64,000 bases of DNA from JACQFZ01 sp041485885 (GCA_041485885.1 JBGPKL010000001.1:1-64000); one strand, 5' to 3'. Shown: positions 53,486 to 62,896, numbered from the stretch's first letter. Made by a program: numbers and translations. Notes: a model not told the origin generated them from the letters alone.

Positions 53486-55360
53486 ATGTATCACCCTGAT
53501 AGTTACGACGTGATTGTGATCGGCGGCGGACATGCCGGCACCGAAGCGGCCGCTGCCGCAGCGCGGGCCGGCGCCAAGACCCTGCTGCTCACTCAAAGTC
53601 TCGAGTCGATCGGCCAAATGTCATGCAACCCGGCCATCGGCGGCATCGGCAAGGGGCATCTTGTAAAAGAGATCGACGCGCTGGGCGGTGCCATGGCCCA
53701 CGCTACCGATCGTGCCGGCATCCAGTTTCGAGTCCTCAACGCGCGCAAAGGGCCCGCCGTTCGGGCCACGCGCGCTCAGGCCGATCGCGTGCTGTATAAG
53801 GCGGCGGTCCGGGCTTTGCTCGAACAAGAACGGAACCTGCTGTTGTTTCAACAAGCCGCCGAGGATCTCATTGTCGAGAACGCCCGCGTCGTCGGCGTCG
53901 TGACGCAAACGGGCGTGCGGTTGCGCGCGCGCGCCGTCGTGATCACGACCGGGACCTTCCTGGGTGGGCGCATACACGTCGGACTCCAGAACTATCAGGG
54001 CGGGCGCGCCGGCGATCCGCCGTCGAATGCGCTCGCCGCGCGACTACGCGAGCTGGGGCTGCGTGTGGGCCGGCTCAAGACCGGCACACCGCCGCGCATC
54101 GACGGGCGCAGCATCGATTATTCGGTGATGCAAGTGCAGGCGGGCGACGAACCGGTTCCGGTATTTTCGTTCATGGGCTCGCTTGAGGAGCACCCGCGAC
54201 AGGTTCCGTGCCACATCACGCATACGAACGCACGCACGCACGAAATCATCCGTGCCGCGCTCGACCGCTCGCCCATGTACACCGGCGCGATCGAGGGCGT
54301 TGGGCCGCGCTATTGTCCCTCGGTCGAAGATAAAATCGTGCGTTTCGCCGACAAGACGTCGCATCAAATTTTCGTCGAGCCCGAGGGACTGAATACCTAC
54401 GAAGTTTATCCGAACGGCATCTCGACCAGCCTTCCCTTCGATGTGCAATGGCACCTCGTGCGCTCGATCAGAGGCTTCGAGCAAGCGGTGCTCATTCGTC
54501 CGGGCTACGCCATCGAGTACGACTATTTCGACCCGCGCGACCTGAAGCCGAGTCTCGAAACGAAAGCCATCGAACGACTTTACTTTGCCGGACAAATCAA
54601 CGGAACGACCGGCTACGAAGAGGCGGCCGCGCAGGGTTTGATCGCCGGGCTGAACGCCGCGCGATCGGTAGCGGACCGCGCGCCGTGGTGGCCGCGGCGC
54701 GACCAGGCGTACATGGGCGTGCTGATCGACGACCTCACGACTCGCGGCACGACCGAGCCGTATCGCATGTTCACGTCGCGCGCCGAATACCGCCTGCTCC
54801 TGCGCGAGGACAACGCCGATTTGCGCCTCACGGCGATCGGACGCGACCTCGGCCTCGTCGACGATGCCCGCTGGCGACGCTTCAGCGAGAAGCGCGAGGT
54901 AATCGCCCGCGAGCAAGAACGCCTTGCGAGCGTTCGTCTGCGGCCTTCGCTGCTGCGAGAGCAGGAAGCAACGGAAACATTCGGCGCGCCGCTGACGCGC
55001 GCGGCAACACTCGCGGATCTGCTGGCCCGTCCGGAGGTAAGCTACGCGTCACTGATGCGGCTGCCCGGCGCCGGCCCGCCGGTAAACGATGGTGAGGTCG
55101 CGCAGCAGATCGAGATCCAGGCGAAATACGCCGGTTATATCGAACGAAGTCACGCGGAGATCGAGAGCTATCGCCGCCAAGAAGAAGCCGTGTTGCCCGC
55201 GGATATGGATTATCAGCACGTCCACGGGCTCTCGGTCGAAGTGCGGCAGAAATTGACGGCGCATCGTCCGGTCACGCTCGGCCAAGCGGCACGATTGCCC
55301 GGGATTACACCGGTGGCTATTTCGCTGTTGTTGATTCATTTGAAGCGCAAGCGCGCTTAA
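53486..55360 (+). CDS. mnmG: tRNA uridine-5-carboxymethylaminomethyl modification enzyme MnmG
   Basis: A 624-residue FAD protein that works with MnmE on wobble uridine. N-terminal YDVIVIGGGHAGTEAAAAAARAG (FAD-binding), SCNPAIGGIGKGHLVKEIDALGG, LKTGTPPRIDGRSIDY, and the C-terminal helical domain with YAGYIERSHAEIESYRRQEE. The ATG at 53486 is chosen (MYHPDSYDVIV); the frame runs 96 bases upstream without coding sense. Followed by rsmG after 117 bases. Confidence 0.97.
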   Translation: MYHPDSYDVIVIGGGHAGTEAAAAAARAGAKTLLLTQSLESIGQMSCNPAIGGIGKGHLVKEIDALGGAMAHATDRAGIQFRVLNARKGPAVRATRAQADRVLYKAAVRALLEQERNLLLFQQAAEDLIVENARVVGVVTQTGVRLRARAVVITTGTFLGGRIHVGLQNYQGGRAGDPPSNALAARLRELGLRVGRLKTGTPPRIDGRSIDYSVMQVQAGDEPVPVFSFMGSLEEHPRQVPCHITHTNARTHEIIRAALDRSPMYTGAIEGVGPRYCPSVEDKIVRFADKTSHQIFVEPEGLNTYEVYPNGISTSLPFDVQWHLVRSIRGFEQAVLIRPGYAIEYDYFDPRDLKPSLETKAIERLYFAGQINGTTGYEEAAAQGLIAGLNAARSVADRAPWWPRRDQAYMGVLIDDLTTRGTTEPYRMFTSRAEYRLLLREDNADLRLTAIGRDLGLVDDARWRRFSEKREVIAREQERLASVRLRPSLLREQEATETFGAPLTRAATLADLLARPEVSYASLMRLPGAGPPVNDGEVAQQIEIQAKYAGYIERSHAEIESYRRQEEAVLPADMDYQHVHGLSVEVRQKLTAHRPVTLGQAARLPGITPVAISLLLIHLKRKRA

Positions 55361-55477
55361 CGGCGCCGCGCTTTTCGTTCGCTCTTCAGGCACCGGCGGG
55401 TTGGCGAGGGCAAGCAGATGGCGCGTGGGCGGCGTCGCAGCAAGTCGAATCGGATCGGCCCTTAACTCCTCGTGCCG

Positions 55478-56113
55478 ATGCGACTCGACAAGAAGTTGCA
55501 ACAAGGGCTCGCCGCTCTTGAGATCGAGCTTGCTGTCTCAACGCGCGCGAAGTTGCTGGCGTTCCTGGAGTTATTGGCGCACTGGAACCGCGCCTACAAC
55601 CTCACCGCGGTGCGCGAGATCGAGCAAATGTTGCCGCGCCACTTGCTCGACAGCCTTTCAGTGTTGCCGTACCTGTATGGAAATCGCGTGCTCGACGTCG
55701 GCACGGGCGCGGGGCTGCCGGGCATTCCGCTCGCATTGGCGCGGCCCGATCTGCACTTCGTGCTACTCGACAGCAACGCGAAAAAGATTCGCTTCGTCAA
55801 GCAGGCCATCCACGAGTTGGATTTGCGCCACGTCGAGGCGGTGCATACGCCCGTCGAGCGCTATCAGCCGCCGGAACGCTTCGATAGTCTCATCGCTCGT
55901 GCGGTCGCGACGATTCCTGATATGCTGGACAGCTGTCGGCATCTGTGCGCGCCGGGGAGTCGAGTCCTCGCCATGAAGGGCGTGTTTCCTCAAGAGGAGC
56001 TGGCGGCGTTGGACCGCACGTTCCGCGTGCGCGAAGTCGCGGCGCTTGCCGTGCCCGGCCTCGATGCGGCGCGCCATCTCGTCGTCCTCGAACCGACCGC
56101 GGAAACCGGATAG
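55478..56113 (+). CDS. rsmG: 16S rRNA (guanine-527-N7)-methyltransferase RsmG
   Basis: A 211-residue methyltransferase that makes m7G527. N-terminal helical part (LLAFLELLAHWNRAYNLTAV), HLLDSLSVLPYL, SAM-binding VLDVGTGAGLPGIPLAL, LLDSNAKKIRFVKQA and RAVATIPDMLD. ATG 55478 is used; GTG 55472 is in frame just above. Followed by parA after five bases. Order mnmG-rsmG-parA-parB is conserved in bacteria. Confidence 0.94.
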   Translation: MRLDKKLQQGLAALEIELAVSTRAKLLAFLELLAHWNRAYNLTAVREIEQMLPRHLLDSLSVLPYLYGNRVLDVGTGAGLPGIPLALARPDLHFVLLDSNAKKIRFVKQAIHELDLRHVEAVHTPVERYQPPERFDSLIARAVATIPDMLDSCRHLCAPGSRVLAMKGVFPQEELAALDRTFRVREVAALAVPGLDAARHLVVLEPTAETG

Positions 56114-56118
56114 CGCAC

Positions 56119-56892
56119 GTGAAGAGCAAGGTCCTCGCGATTGCCAATCAGAAAGGCGGAGTCGGAAAAACCACGACGAGTATCAACCTCGCCGCGTCAC
56201 TCGCGCGTACCCGCCGGCGCGTTATGCTCGTTGACATCGATCCGCAAGGTAACGCGACGATGGGTAGCGGCGTCAACAAAGAAGAAGTGAAAGCGAGCAC
56301 CTACTCGGTGTTGATCGGCAACGATCCGATCGACACCGCCGCCATCGCCGTCGAAAGCGGCTACGATTTGGTGCCCTCGAACGCGAACCTCTCGGGGGCG
56401 GAAGTCGAGCTGATCGAGATGGAAAATCGCGAGCGGCGATTGCGCACCGTACTCGCGCCGGTGCGCGAAAAGTACGACTATATCCTTATCGACTGCCCGC
56501 CCGCGCTAAATCTATTGACCGTGAACGCCTTGGTCGCCGCGAGCTCCGTTATTATCCCGATGCAATGCGAATACTTTGCGCTCGAAGGATTGACGGCGTT
56601 GCTCAGTACGATTCGTCGTATCCGCGAGGTGTTGAACCCATCGCTCGAGGTCGAAGGTTTGCTGCGAACGATGTACGATCCGCGTAACAAGCTCGACAAC
56701 GAAGTGTCCGCCCAGTTGAAACAACATTTCGGCGATAAGCTCTACCGCACGATCATTCCGCGCAACGTGCGTTTGGCGGAGGCGCCGAGCTACGGCAAGG
56801 CGGTGATCGCCTACGACATGCAGTCGAAGGGCGCGCAAGCGTATCTCGCGCTGGCCGGCGAGTTGCTGCGTCGCGAGGAGGCGGTCGCGTGA
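56119..56892 (+). CDS. parA: Chromosome-partitioning ATPase ParA (Soj)
   Basis: A 257-residue deviant Walker A ATPase: AIANQKGGVGKTTTSINLAA (P-loop with signature lysine), MLVDIDPQGNATMG (A'), YILIDCPPALNLLTVNAL (Walker B). Together with ParB and parS it segregates origins. The GTG at 56119 is the only start that fits the family N-terminus. Its stop overlaps the start of parB. The parS site of this window (42781) lies 13 kb away. Confidence 0.94.
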   Translation: MKSKVLAIANQKGGVGKTTTSINLAASLARTRRRVMLVDIDPQGNATMGSGVNKEEVKASTYSVLIGNDPIDTAAIAVESGYDLVPSNANLSGAEVELIEMENRERRLRTVLAPVREKYDYILIDCPPALNLLTVNALVAASSVIIPMQCEYFALEGLTALLSTIRRIREVLNPSLEVEGLLRTMYDPRNKLDNEVSAQLKQHFGDKLYRTIIPRNVRLAEAPSYGKAVIAYDMQSKGAQAYLALAGELLRREEAVA

Positions 56893-57740
56893 TGACGAAA
56901 AAACCGCGTTTAGGCCGCGGCCTCGACGCCCTCCTCGGCGTTGATTACGTGCCTGCGAGCGAGAAGGACGAGCTCAAGCAACTACCGCTGGACGTGCTCG
57001 AGCGCGGCAAGTATCAGCCGCGCACACACATGGACAAGGGCGCGCTCGAAGAGCTCGCTGCTTCGATCAAGGCGCAGGGGGTGGTGCAGCCCATCGTCGT
57101 GCGCCGAATGCCGACTGGCAGTTATGAAATTATCGCCGGCGAGCGGCGCTGGCGCGCCGCGCAGATCGCCGGTCTCGACACGATCCCCGCGGTCGTGCGC
57201 CACGTACCGGACGAAGCCGTGATCGCGATCGCGTTGATCGAGAACATCCAGCGCGAAGATCTAAATCCGGTCGAGGAAGCGGGAGCGTTGCAGCGGTTGA
57301 TCGATGAGTTCGGCATGACGCATCAACGTGTCGCCGAGGCGGTCGGGCGCTCGCGTGCCGCGGTGACCAACCTACTGCGCTTGCTTTCCTTGAGCGAGGA
57401 ACTGCGCAAGATGCTCGAAGACGGCCGCATGGACATGGGGCACGCGCGCGCGCTGCTCGCCCTCGAAGGGCCGACCCAGACCAAGGCGGCGCACGAGGTG
57501 ATCGAGCGGCGTCTGTCGGTGCGCGAAACCGAAGAGCTCGTGCGGCGCCTGCTCGAACGCCCCGCGGGGCGCAAACGCAGGCGCGCGGCCGACCCCGACA
57601 TCCGCGAGTTACAGCAGCGCTTGGGGGAAAAGCTCGGCGCCAAGGTGCGCATACAACACGGCCGTGGCGGCAAGGGCCAGTTCACCGTTTACTACCATAG
57701 CTTGGACGAGCTGGACGGTATCTTGCAGCGGATACGCTGA
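56889..57740 (+). CDS. parB: Chromosome-partitioning protein ParB (Spo0J)
   Basis: A 283-residue ParB: N-terminal ParA-interacting RLGRGLDALLG, CTP-binding domain with YQPRTHMD, GVVQPIVVRR and GERRWRAAQ, LIENIQREDLNPVEEA, helix-turn-helix (MTHQRVAEAVGRSRAAVTNLLRLLSL, in part) and a C-terminal dimerisation domain. Binds parS and slides as a CTP clamp. GTG 56889 overlaps the parA stop (GTGA); ATG 56892 is an alternative. Confidence 0.95.
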   Translation: MMTKKPRLGRGLDALLGVDYVPASEKDELKQLPLDVLERGKYQPRTHMDKGALEELAASIKAQGVVQPIVVRRMPTGSYEIIAGERRWRAAQIAGLDTIPAVVRHVPDEAVIAIALIENIQREDLNPVEEAGALQRLIDEFGMTHQRVAEAVGRSRAAVTNLLRLLSLSEELRKMLEDGRMDMGHARALLALEGPTQTKAAHEVIERRLSVRETEELVRRLLERPAGRKRRRAADPDIRELQQRLGEKLGAKVRIQHGRGGKGQFTVYYHSLDELDGILQRIR

Positions 57741-57796
57741 CTGGCGGCGCGGGATTCCGCGGACTATATAATGAGAAAACCATGCGGCCGCACGGC

Positions 57797-58141
57797 ATGA
57801 AAAACCTGCTTCTTGTTCTTCTGTTCATCGCTCTTCCGACGTTCGCCGCCGATCCAGCGACGGCGGGTCTAGAGGCGTTGCGTCTAGCGGCCGAGCAAGG
57901 GAACGCGGATGCACAGTACGAGCTCGGAATTCTCTACGAGTTCGGTTACCACTTCTCCGATCACAACTCCGCCGCCTACGGCTGGTACAGCCGCTCCGCC
58001 GAGCAGGGCAATGCGCTCGCCGCCAAGCGACGCGATATTCTCAAATCACAACTGAGCCCCGCCGAGATCGAGCGGTCGCAAGCGCTGACCAAATCCCAGT
58101 CGCCAGCTGCCGCACCGGGGAGCACCGCCGCCACTCGTTAG
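57797..58141 (+). CDS. Small exported Sel1-repeat protein
   Basis: About 114 residues. Signal peptide MKNLLLVLLFIALPTFAA, then one or two Sel1-like (TPR-related) repeats (ALRLAAEQGNADAQYELGIL, YGWYSRSAEQGNALAAK), and a disordered tail rich in Ser, Pro and Ala. Likely a periplasmic protein-protein interaction module. ATG 57797 fits the signal peptide; ATG 57782 is five codons earlier. A TATAAT (57767-57772) lies directly upstream without a clear -35. Function unknown. Confidence 0.72.
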   Translation: MKNLLLVLLFIALPTFAADPATAGLEALRLAAEQGNADAQYELGILYEFGYHFSDHNSAAYGWYSRSAEQGNALAAKRRDILKSQLSPAEIERSQALTKSQSPAAAPGSTAATR

Positions 58142-58338
58142 TCCGCGCTCCGCAGTAGTAGCGTCACATTGTTCGTCACCCCTCCTCGCACGGATCGACG
58201 CGGATAGGTGCGTTTCTCGATGGCCGGTGGCGGGCGCTAAGTCCGAGATCAAGGCCGCGTCGCCTCGCATTTCTAGCCCTGCTTCCACTGTCCCAAACAC
58301 ACACGGCCAATTTTGGCGACCCAAATGCTGCGTTCCGA
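58142..58338. other. Non-coding stretch before the atp promoter
   Basis: Part of a 364-base gap between the Sel1 gene and atpI. No gene, repeat or RNA was recognised here; small open frames have no family resemblance. The rest of the gap holds the promoter and atp leader. Confidence 0.5.
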
Positions 58339-58367
58339 TTGACCGTGCAATACCGGGTCTTTATACT
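58339..58367 (+). promoter_or_regulatory. Sigma-70 promoter of the ATP synthase operon
   Basis: TTGACC (58339-58344), an exact 17-base spacer and TATACT (58362-58367): five of six matches in each hexamer. Transcription would begin near 58374, about 130 bases upstream of atpI. It is the best sigma-70-type promoter seen in the window. Confidence 0.7.
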
Positions 58368-58505
58368 GCGCGCCGCAAAAAAGCGTGCTTCCCTCGTGCT
58401 GTCGCTCGCGCGTGCACCGGGTGTAACGGCGCGGCGCACCCCGCTTGTTTGTGGCGACGCCCATTCACAAGTAGTGAGTTATCTCGGTGCGACGGACATC
58501 GACGC

Positions 58506-58889
58506 GTGTTTCGTATCCTAAGCAAGCCGATCCGCACCGTTTTGCGCTGGCAAGTGGCGACTACCGCAACGGTTGCGCTGCTCGCCGGTTATTTGGCCGG
58601 TATCCACGGAGCGATATCGGCCGCGCTGGGGGGCGCTGTGAGCATTCTGTCGGGGTTGGCGTTCGCCGCCGCCGCGTCGTTGAGCAAGACGAAAACCGTC
58701 GAAGCGACGCTCATCGGCGCGCTGCGCGCGGAAGCCGCCAAGATCGGTGTTATCGTGGTTCTGCTTTGGCTCGTGTTCGTGGTTTATAAAGACATCGTCG
58801 CCGCTGCCTTTATCGGAACATTCGCCGTGACGGTGATTATTTTCTCGATGGCATTTTTCGTGCGCGATATCGATGCGAACGGTGCGTGA
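58506..58889 (+). CDS. atpI: ATP synthase subunit I (AtpI)
   Basis: A 127-residue membrane protein with four helices (ATTATVALLAGYLAGIHGAISAALGGAVSILSGLAFAA in pieces; IGVIVVLLWLVFVVY; AAAFIGTFAVTVIIFSMAFF). AtpI is thought to help assemble the c-ring. A GTG at 58506 is the only sensible start. Its stop overlaps the atpB start. Conservation of AtpI is low, so the name rests on topology and first place in the operon. Confidence 0.85.
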   Translation: MFRILSKPIRTVLRWQVATTATVALLAGYLAGIHGAISAALGGAVSILSGLAFAAAASLSKTKTVEATLIGALRAEAAKIGVIVVLLWLVFVVYKDIVAAAFIGTFAVTVIIFSMAFFVRDIDANGA

Positions 58890-59713
58890 TGGCCGCTGAA
58901 AAAGAACTGACTCCGACGGAGTACATCAGTCACCATCTGACCAACCTGACGGCGTCGGCGGGCGACGGTTCGTTCTGGACGCTGCACGTCGATACGCTCG
59001 TCACGTCGGTCGTGCTCGGCATTCTCGGCATCGGATCCCTCTGGTGGGTCGTGCGCGGCGCGACCGCCGGCGTGCCGAACAAGCGCCAGGCGTTCGTCGA
59101 GCTCGCGATGGATTTTGTCGATAATCAGGTGAAGGCCATCTTCTACGGCGATCGTCACACCTTCGTCGCGCCGGTGGCGCTCACGGTGGTGGTGTGGGTG
59201 CTCCTGATGAACGCCATGGATTTTTTGCCGGTCGACATCTTGGCGTGGTTTTTCGAGCACGTATTGCACTTGCCCGCTTGGCGTCCGGTCCCGACCGCCG
59301 ACGTCAACACGACTTTCGCGCTGGCGCTCTCGGTTTGGCTGCTGATGATTTTCTTCAGCATCAAGGTGAAGGGGTTCGGCGGTTTCATGCACGAGCTTTT
59401 TTGCTCGCCGTTCGGCGTGAAGCCGATCTGGGCGGCGCCGCTGCTGATGGCGTTCAATCTCCTCTTCAATCTCGTCGAGTACATCTCCAAGCCCTTGTCC
59501 CATTCGTTGCGGCTGTTCGGCAACATGTACGCCGGTGAAATCATCTTCTTACTGCTCGGATTGTGGGCCGCGACGGGCTTGGTCGGAACGGTTGCCGGGG
59601 CGGTGCTCGGCGCCGGCTGGGCGATCTTCCATATTCTGATCGTCGTGCTGCAGGCTTACATTTTCATGATGCTCACCGTGGTCTATCTCTCCATGGCCTA
59701 CGAGAGCCACTGA
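58889..59713 (+). CDS. atpB: ATP synthase F0 subunit a
   Basis: A 274-residue inner-membrane subunit forming the proton half-channels. N-terminal EYISHHLTNLT, then at least five helices; the essential arginine is in SHSLRLFGNMYAGE and the C-terminal helix has QAYIFMMLTVVYLSMAYE. ATG 58889 overlaps the atpI stop (TGATG); GTG 58886 is in frame. No residues suggestive of sodium coupling stand out. Confidence 0.95.
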   Translation: MAAEKELTPTEYISHHLTNLTASAGDGSFWTLHVDTLVTSVVLGILGIGSLWWVVRGATAGVPNKRQAFVELAMDFVDNQVKAIFYGDRHTFVAPVALTVVVWVLLMNAMDFLPVDILAWFFEHVLHLPAWRPVPTADVNTTFALALSVWLLMIFFSIKVKGFGGFMHELFCSPFGVKPIWAAPLLMAFNLLFNLVEYISKPLSHSLRLFGNMYAGEIIFLLLGLWAATGLVGTVAGAVLGAGWAIFHILIVVLQAYIFMMLTVVYLSMAYESH

Positions 59714-59756
59714 TACTTTTCAACCTCCTTCGTTAAAAAAAGTAAAGGAAAGCACA

Positions 59757-60029
59757 ATGGAAAAAATGCAGTTTTTGGCAATGATCCAGGCGTACACCGC
59801 CATCGGCATCGGTCTTATCATCGGCCTAGGCGCCGCCGGCGCGTGTATCGGTGTGGGCATCATGTGCAGCCGCTTCCTCGAGGGCGCGGCGCGCCAGCCG
59901 GAGATGGTGCCGACGTTGCAGGCGAAGGTGTTCCTGCTGCTCGGCCTGATCGACGCGTCGTTCATCATCGGTGTGGGTCTCGCGATGCTGTTCGCCTTCG
60001 GCAATCCGCTGCTCGCCGTCGTTCGCTGA
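59757..60029 (+). CDS. atpE: ATP synthase F0 subunit c
   Basis: A 90-residue hairpin of two membrane helices around the polar loop EGAARQPEM. The second helix carries Asp66 (LLGLIDASFIIGVG), the proton-binding carboxylate. Glycine-rich first helix (GIGLIIGLGAAGACIGVG). AAAGGA precedes the ATG. Length is slightly above E. coli (79). Confidence 0.96.
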   Translation: MEKMQFLAMIQAYTAIGIGLIIGLGAAGACIGVGIMCSRFLEGAARQPEMVPTLQAKVFLLLGLIDASFIIGVGLAMLFAFGNPLLAVVR

Positions 60030-60059
60030 TTCATCGGCACCGCATCGTGGAGAGCCGTC

Positions 60060-60533
60060 ATGAATATTAACTTCACGCTGATATCGCAGGCGGTGGCGTT
60101 TGCGATTTTCATTTGGTTCACGGCCCGATTCGTCTGGCCACCGCTGATGCGCGCCGTCGAAGAACGCCAGCAGCGCATCGCCGATGGGCTGGCCGCGGGC
60201 GAACGCGGCAGGCAGGAGCTCGAAGCCGCGCAGAAGAGAGCGTCGGAGGAGATGCGCAAAGCGCGCGAAGCGACGGCGGAACTGCGCACCAACGCCGAGA
60301 AGCAAGGGGCGCAGCTCATCGATGAGGCGCGCCAGGAAGCCACTCGTATCATCGCGCAGGCACGCGCCGCCGCGGAGACCGAAGCCGCCGCCGCGGCGCA
60401 GCGGGTAAAACAAATTTTACGTGAACGCGTGGCCGAGCTCGCCGTCGCCGGCGCCGAGCGCATCCTGCGCCGCGAGATCGATCCCAAAGCGCACACGGAG
60501 CTGCTGGCCAACTTAAAGGCGGAGCTGCGCTAA
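60060..60533 (+). CDS. atpF: ATP synthase F0 subunit b
   Basis: A 157-residue peripheral stalk subunit: an N-terminal membrane helix (FTLISQAVAFAIFIWFTARFVWPPL, in part), then a long charged helix (residues 30-150) rich in Ala, Glu, Arg and Lys for the right-handed coiled coil. The usual WPP motif follows the helix. Only one b-type subunit is encoded, so it is a homodimer as in E. coli. Confidence 0.95.
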   Translation: MNINFTLISQAVAFAIFIWFTARFVWPPLMRAVEERQQRIADGLAAGERGRQELEAAQKRASEEMRKAREATAELRTNAEKQGAQLIDEARQEATRIIAQARAAAETEAAAAAQRVKQILRERVAELAVAGAERILRREIDPKAHTELLANLKAELR

Positions 60534-60536
60534 GCC

Positions 60537-61070
60537 ATGGCAGAGAGCGTTACTCTCGCTCGCCCCTACGCCGAAGCCGTGTTCGAGTTGGCGCGCGACG
60601 AAAACAAGCTCGGCGCCTGGGAGCAGTCGCTCGAGCGCATGGGGCGAATCGCCGGCGATGCGAGCGTGCAAAGCGTCGTCGGTGATCCGAAGATCGGGGC
60701 CGATCGACTGAATCAGTTTTTCATAGATCTGTCCGGGGACTTGTCGCAAACGCAGAAAAATTTCGTCCGCACCTTGGTTGATAGCGAGCGCCTGTTGGTG
60801 TTGCCCGAGATCCACCAGCTCTTTGTCGGCTTGAAGAACCGCCACGAAGGTGTGAAGCAGGTGCATATCACCTCCGCGTTCCCGCTCGATGACGCGGCGT
60901 TGAAGCAGTTGATGGCGACGCTCGAGCCGCGTTTCAAAGGTAAGCTCGAGGCGACGGTTAGCGTGGATCCGGAATTGATCGGCGGTGTGCGGATCGCCGT
61001 CGGCGATGAAGTCATCGACGCTTCCGTGCGCGGCAAGCTCGCCACGATGGCGGCGGCGCTCAAGGCGTAA
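60537..61070 (+). CDS. atpH: ATP synthase F1 subunit delta
   Basis: A 177-residue subunit linking F1 to the b stalk: LARPYAEAVFELARDENKL at the N-terminus, LLVLPEIHQLFVGLKNRHEG, and the C-terminal signature VDPELIGGVRIAVGDEVIDASVRGKL. Begins three bases after atpF. The gap after it (133 bases) is wide for this operon and contains a repeat. Confidence 0.95.
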   Translation: MAESVTLARPYAEAVFELARDENKLGAWEQSLERMGRIAGDASVQSVVGDPKIGADRLNQFFIDLSGDLSQTQKNFVRTLVDSERLLVLPEIHQLFVGLKNRHEGVKQVHITSAFPLDDAALKQLMATLEPRFKGKLEATVSVDPELIGGVRIAVGDEVIDASVRGKLATMAAALKA

Positions 61071-61089
61071 GAGATTTTTAGAAATTCGA

Positions 61090-61180
61090 AACCGCAGATG
61101 AACGCAGATAAACGCAGATGAAACGACTAACGACCGTTGCTCGGTTTTTTATCTGCGTTTATCTGCGTTCATCTGCGGTT
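61090..61180. repeat. Intergenic palindrome, 'CGCAGAT' family, atpH-atpA
   Basis: A perfect 30-bp inverted repeat: arm 1 61090-61119, arm 2 61151-61180, 31-base loop. The arms are built of repeated units of cgcagatgaa / cgcagataaa. The same units occur in the next intergenic gap of the operon. The motif type is widespread as a short dispersed repeat in many bacteria; whether it is mobile is not known to me. Confidence 0.9.
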
Positions 61181-61203
61181 ACAAGATTCTTTAGGAGTCG
61201 TCA

Positions 61204-62745
61204 ATGGAACAACTGAGCCCTTCCGAAATCAGCGATCTCATCAAGAGCAAGATCGAGAAACTTCAGTTTGCCGCGCAAGCGCGCACTGAAGGCACGGTCG
61301 TTACCGTCACCGACGGCATCTGCCGCGTCCACGGCCTGGCCGACGTCATGCAGGGCGAGATGCTCGAGTTCCCGAAGAACACGTTCGGCGTGGCGTTGAA
61401 CCTCGAGCGCGACTCGGTCGGCGTGGTGATTCTGGGCGAGTACGAGCACATCACCGAAGGCGACACGGTCAAGTGCACCGGCCGCATTTTAGAAGTCCCG
61501 ATCGGCCCCGAGCTCATGGGTCGCGTGGTGAACGCGCTCGGCGAGCCTATCGACGGCAAAGGCCCGATTAACGCCAAGCTCAAAGACCCGATCGAGAAAA
61601 TCGCGCCCGGCGTGATCGAACGTAAGTCGGTGTCGCAACCGGTGCAGACGGGTCTCAAGTCGATCGACTCGATGGTGCCGATCGGCCGCGGGCAACGCGA
61701 GCTGATCATCGGCGATCGCCAGACCGGCAAGACCGCGGTCGCCGTCGACACCATCATCAACCAGAAGGACAAGGATCTCTTCTGCGTGTACGTCGCGATC
61801 GGTCAGAAGGCGTCGACCGTCAAGAATGTGATTCGCAAGCTCGAAGAGAGCGGCGCGATGGCCTATACCATCGTCGTTGTCGCCACCGCGTCCGAGTCGG
61901 CGGCGATGCAATACATCGCGCCCTACTCCGGCTGCACCATGGGCGAGTATTTTCGCGATCGCGGCCAGGACGCGCTGATTATTTACGACGACTTGACCAA
62001 GCAAGCGTGGGCATATCGCCAGATCTCGCTGCTGCTGCGCCGCCCGCCCGGTCGCGAAGCGTATCCCGGCGACGTGTTCTATCTCCACTCGCGGCTGCTA
62101 GAACGCGCCGCGCGCGTGAACGAAGCGTACGTCGAGAAATTCACCAAAGGCGCGGTGAAGGGCAAGACCGGTTCGCTCACCGCGCTGCCGGTGATCGAAA
62201 CCCAAGCCGGCGACGTCACCGCGTTCGTTCCGACCAACGTGATCTCGATCACCGACGGTCAGATCTTCCTCGAGACCGATTTGTTCAACGCCGGTATCCG
62301 TCCCGCGATCAACGCCGGCATCTCGGTGTCGCGCGTCGGCGGCGCCGCGCAAACGAAAGTTATTAAAAAACTCGGCGGCGGTATCCGTCTCGCGCTCGCG
62401 CAGTACCGCGAGCTCGCGGCGTTCGCGCAGTTCGCCTCCGACCTCGATGAAGCGACCCGCAAGCAGCTCGAGCGCGGCCGCCGCGTCATGGAGCTGATGA
62501 AGCAGCCGCAATACTCGCCGATGTCGGTCGCCGACATGGCGGTGTCGCTGTTCGCGGTGAACAACGGCTACTTCGACGACGTTGATGTGAAACGCGTGCT
62601 CGCTTTCGAATCGGCGCTGCACCAGTACCTGCGGCAGAAATACAGCGCGCTGCTGAACGCGATCGAAACCAAGAAGGACCTCGATGCCGACGGCGAGAAG
62701 CAACTGAACGCCGCGATCCAGGACTTCAAGAAGACCTGGGCGTGA
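61204..62745 (+). CDS. atpA: ATP synthase F1 subunit alpha
   Basis: A 513-residue, non-catalytic nucleotide-binding subunit. Walker A GDRQTGKTAVAVD, DDLTKQAWAYRQISLLLRRPPGREAYPGD in part (alpha signature), and VPTNVISITDGQIFLE, PAINAGISVSRVGG. Length identical to E. coli AtpA (513). The ribosome site AGGAG is just outside the repeat's right arm. Confidence 0.97.
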   Translation: MEQLSPSEISDLIKSKIEKLQFAAQARTEGTVVTVTDGICRVHGLADVMQGEMLEFPKNTFGVALNLERDSVGVVILGEYEHITEGDTVKCTGRILEVPIGPELMGRVVNALGEPIDGKGPINAKLKDPIEKIAPGVIERKSVSQPVQTGLKSIDSMVPIGRGQRELIIGDRQTGKTAVAVDTIINQKDKDLFCVYVAIGQKASTVKNVIRKLEESGAMAYTIVVVATASESAAMQYIAPYSGCTMGEYFRDRGQDALIIYDDLTKQAWAYRQISLLLRRPPGREAYPGDVFYLHSRLLERAARVNEAYVEKFTKGAVKGKTGSLTALPVIETQAGDVTAFVPTNVISITDGQIFLETDLFNAGIRPAINAGISVSRVGGAAQTKVIKKLGGGIRLALAQYRELAAFAQFASDLDEATRKQLERGRRVMELMKQPQYSPMSVADMAVSLFAVNNGYFDDVDVKRVLAFESALHQYLRQKYSALLNAIETKKDLDADGEKQLNAAIQDFKKTWA

Positions 62746-62757
62746 TTCAAACACGGA

Positions 62758-62867
62758 ATCCGCAGATGAACGCGGATGAAAACAGCGGATAAACGCAGAT
62801 GAAAGTGCGAATGCTGAAAACCGGGCCACTAGGTTTTGCCCTGAATTATCTGCGTTCATCTGCGGAT
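62758..62867. repeat. Intergenic palindrome, 'CGCAGAT' family, atpA-atpG
   Basis: A perfect 16-bp inverted repeat (62758-62773 with 62852-62867) whose arms contain ccgcagatgaacgc. Between them are further degenerate units (gcggataaacgcagatga). Same family as the atpH-atpA repeat but more decayed. It occupies most of the 151-base gap. Confidence 0.85.
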
Positions 62868-62896
62868 AAAAAATCTTCTTAAGAGACAGTTCGACC

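Noticed and set aside
58339..58521. A 60-codon frame in the atp leader
   Set aside because: It starts within the promoter and overlaps atpI out of frame; no ribosome site or similarity.
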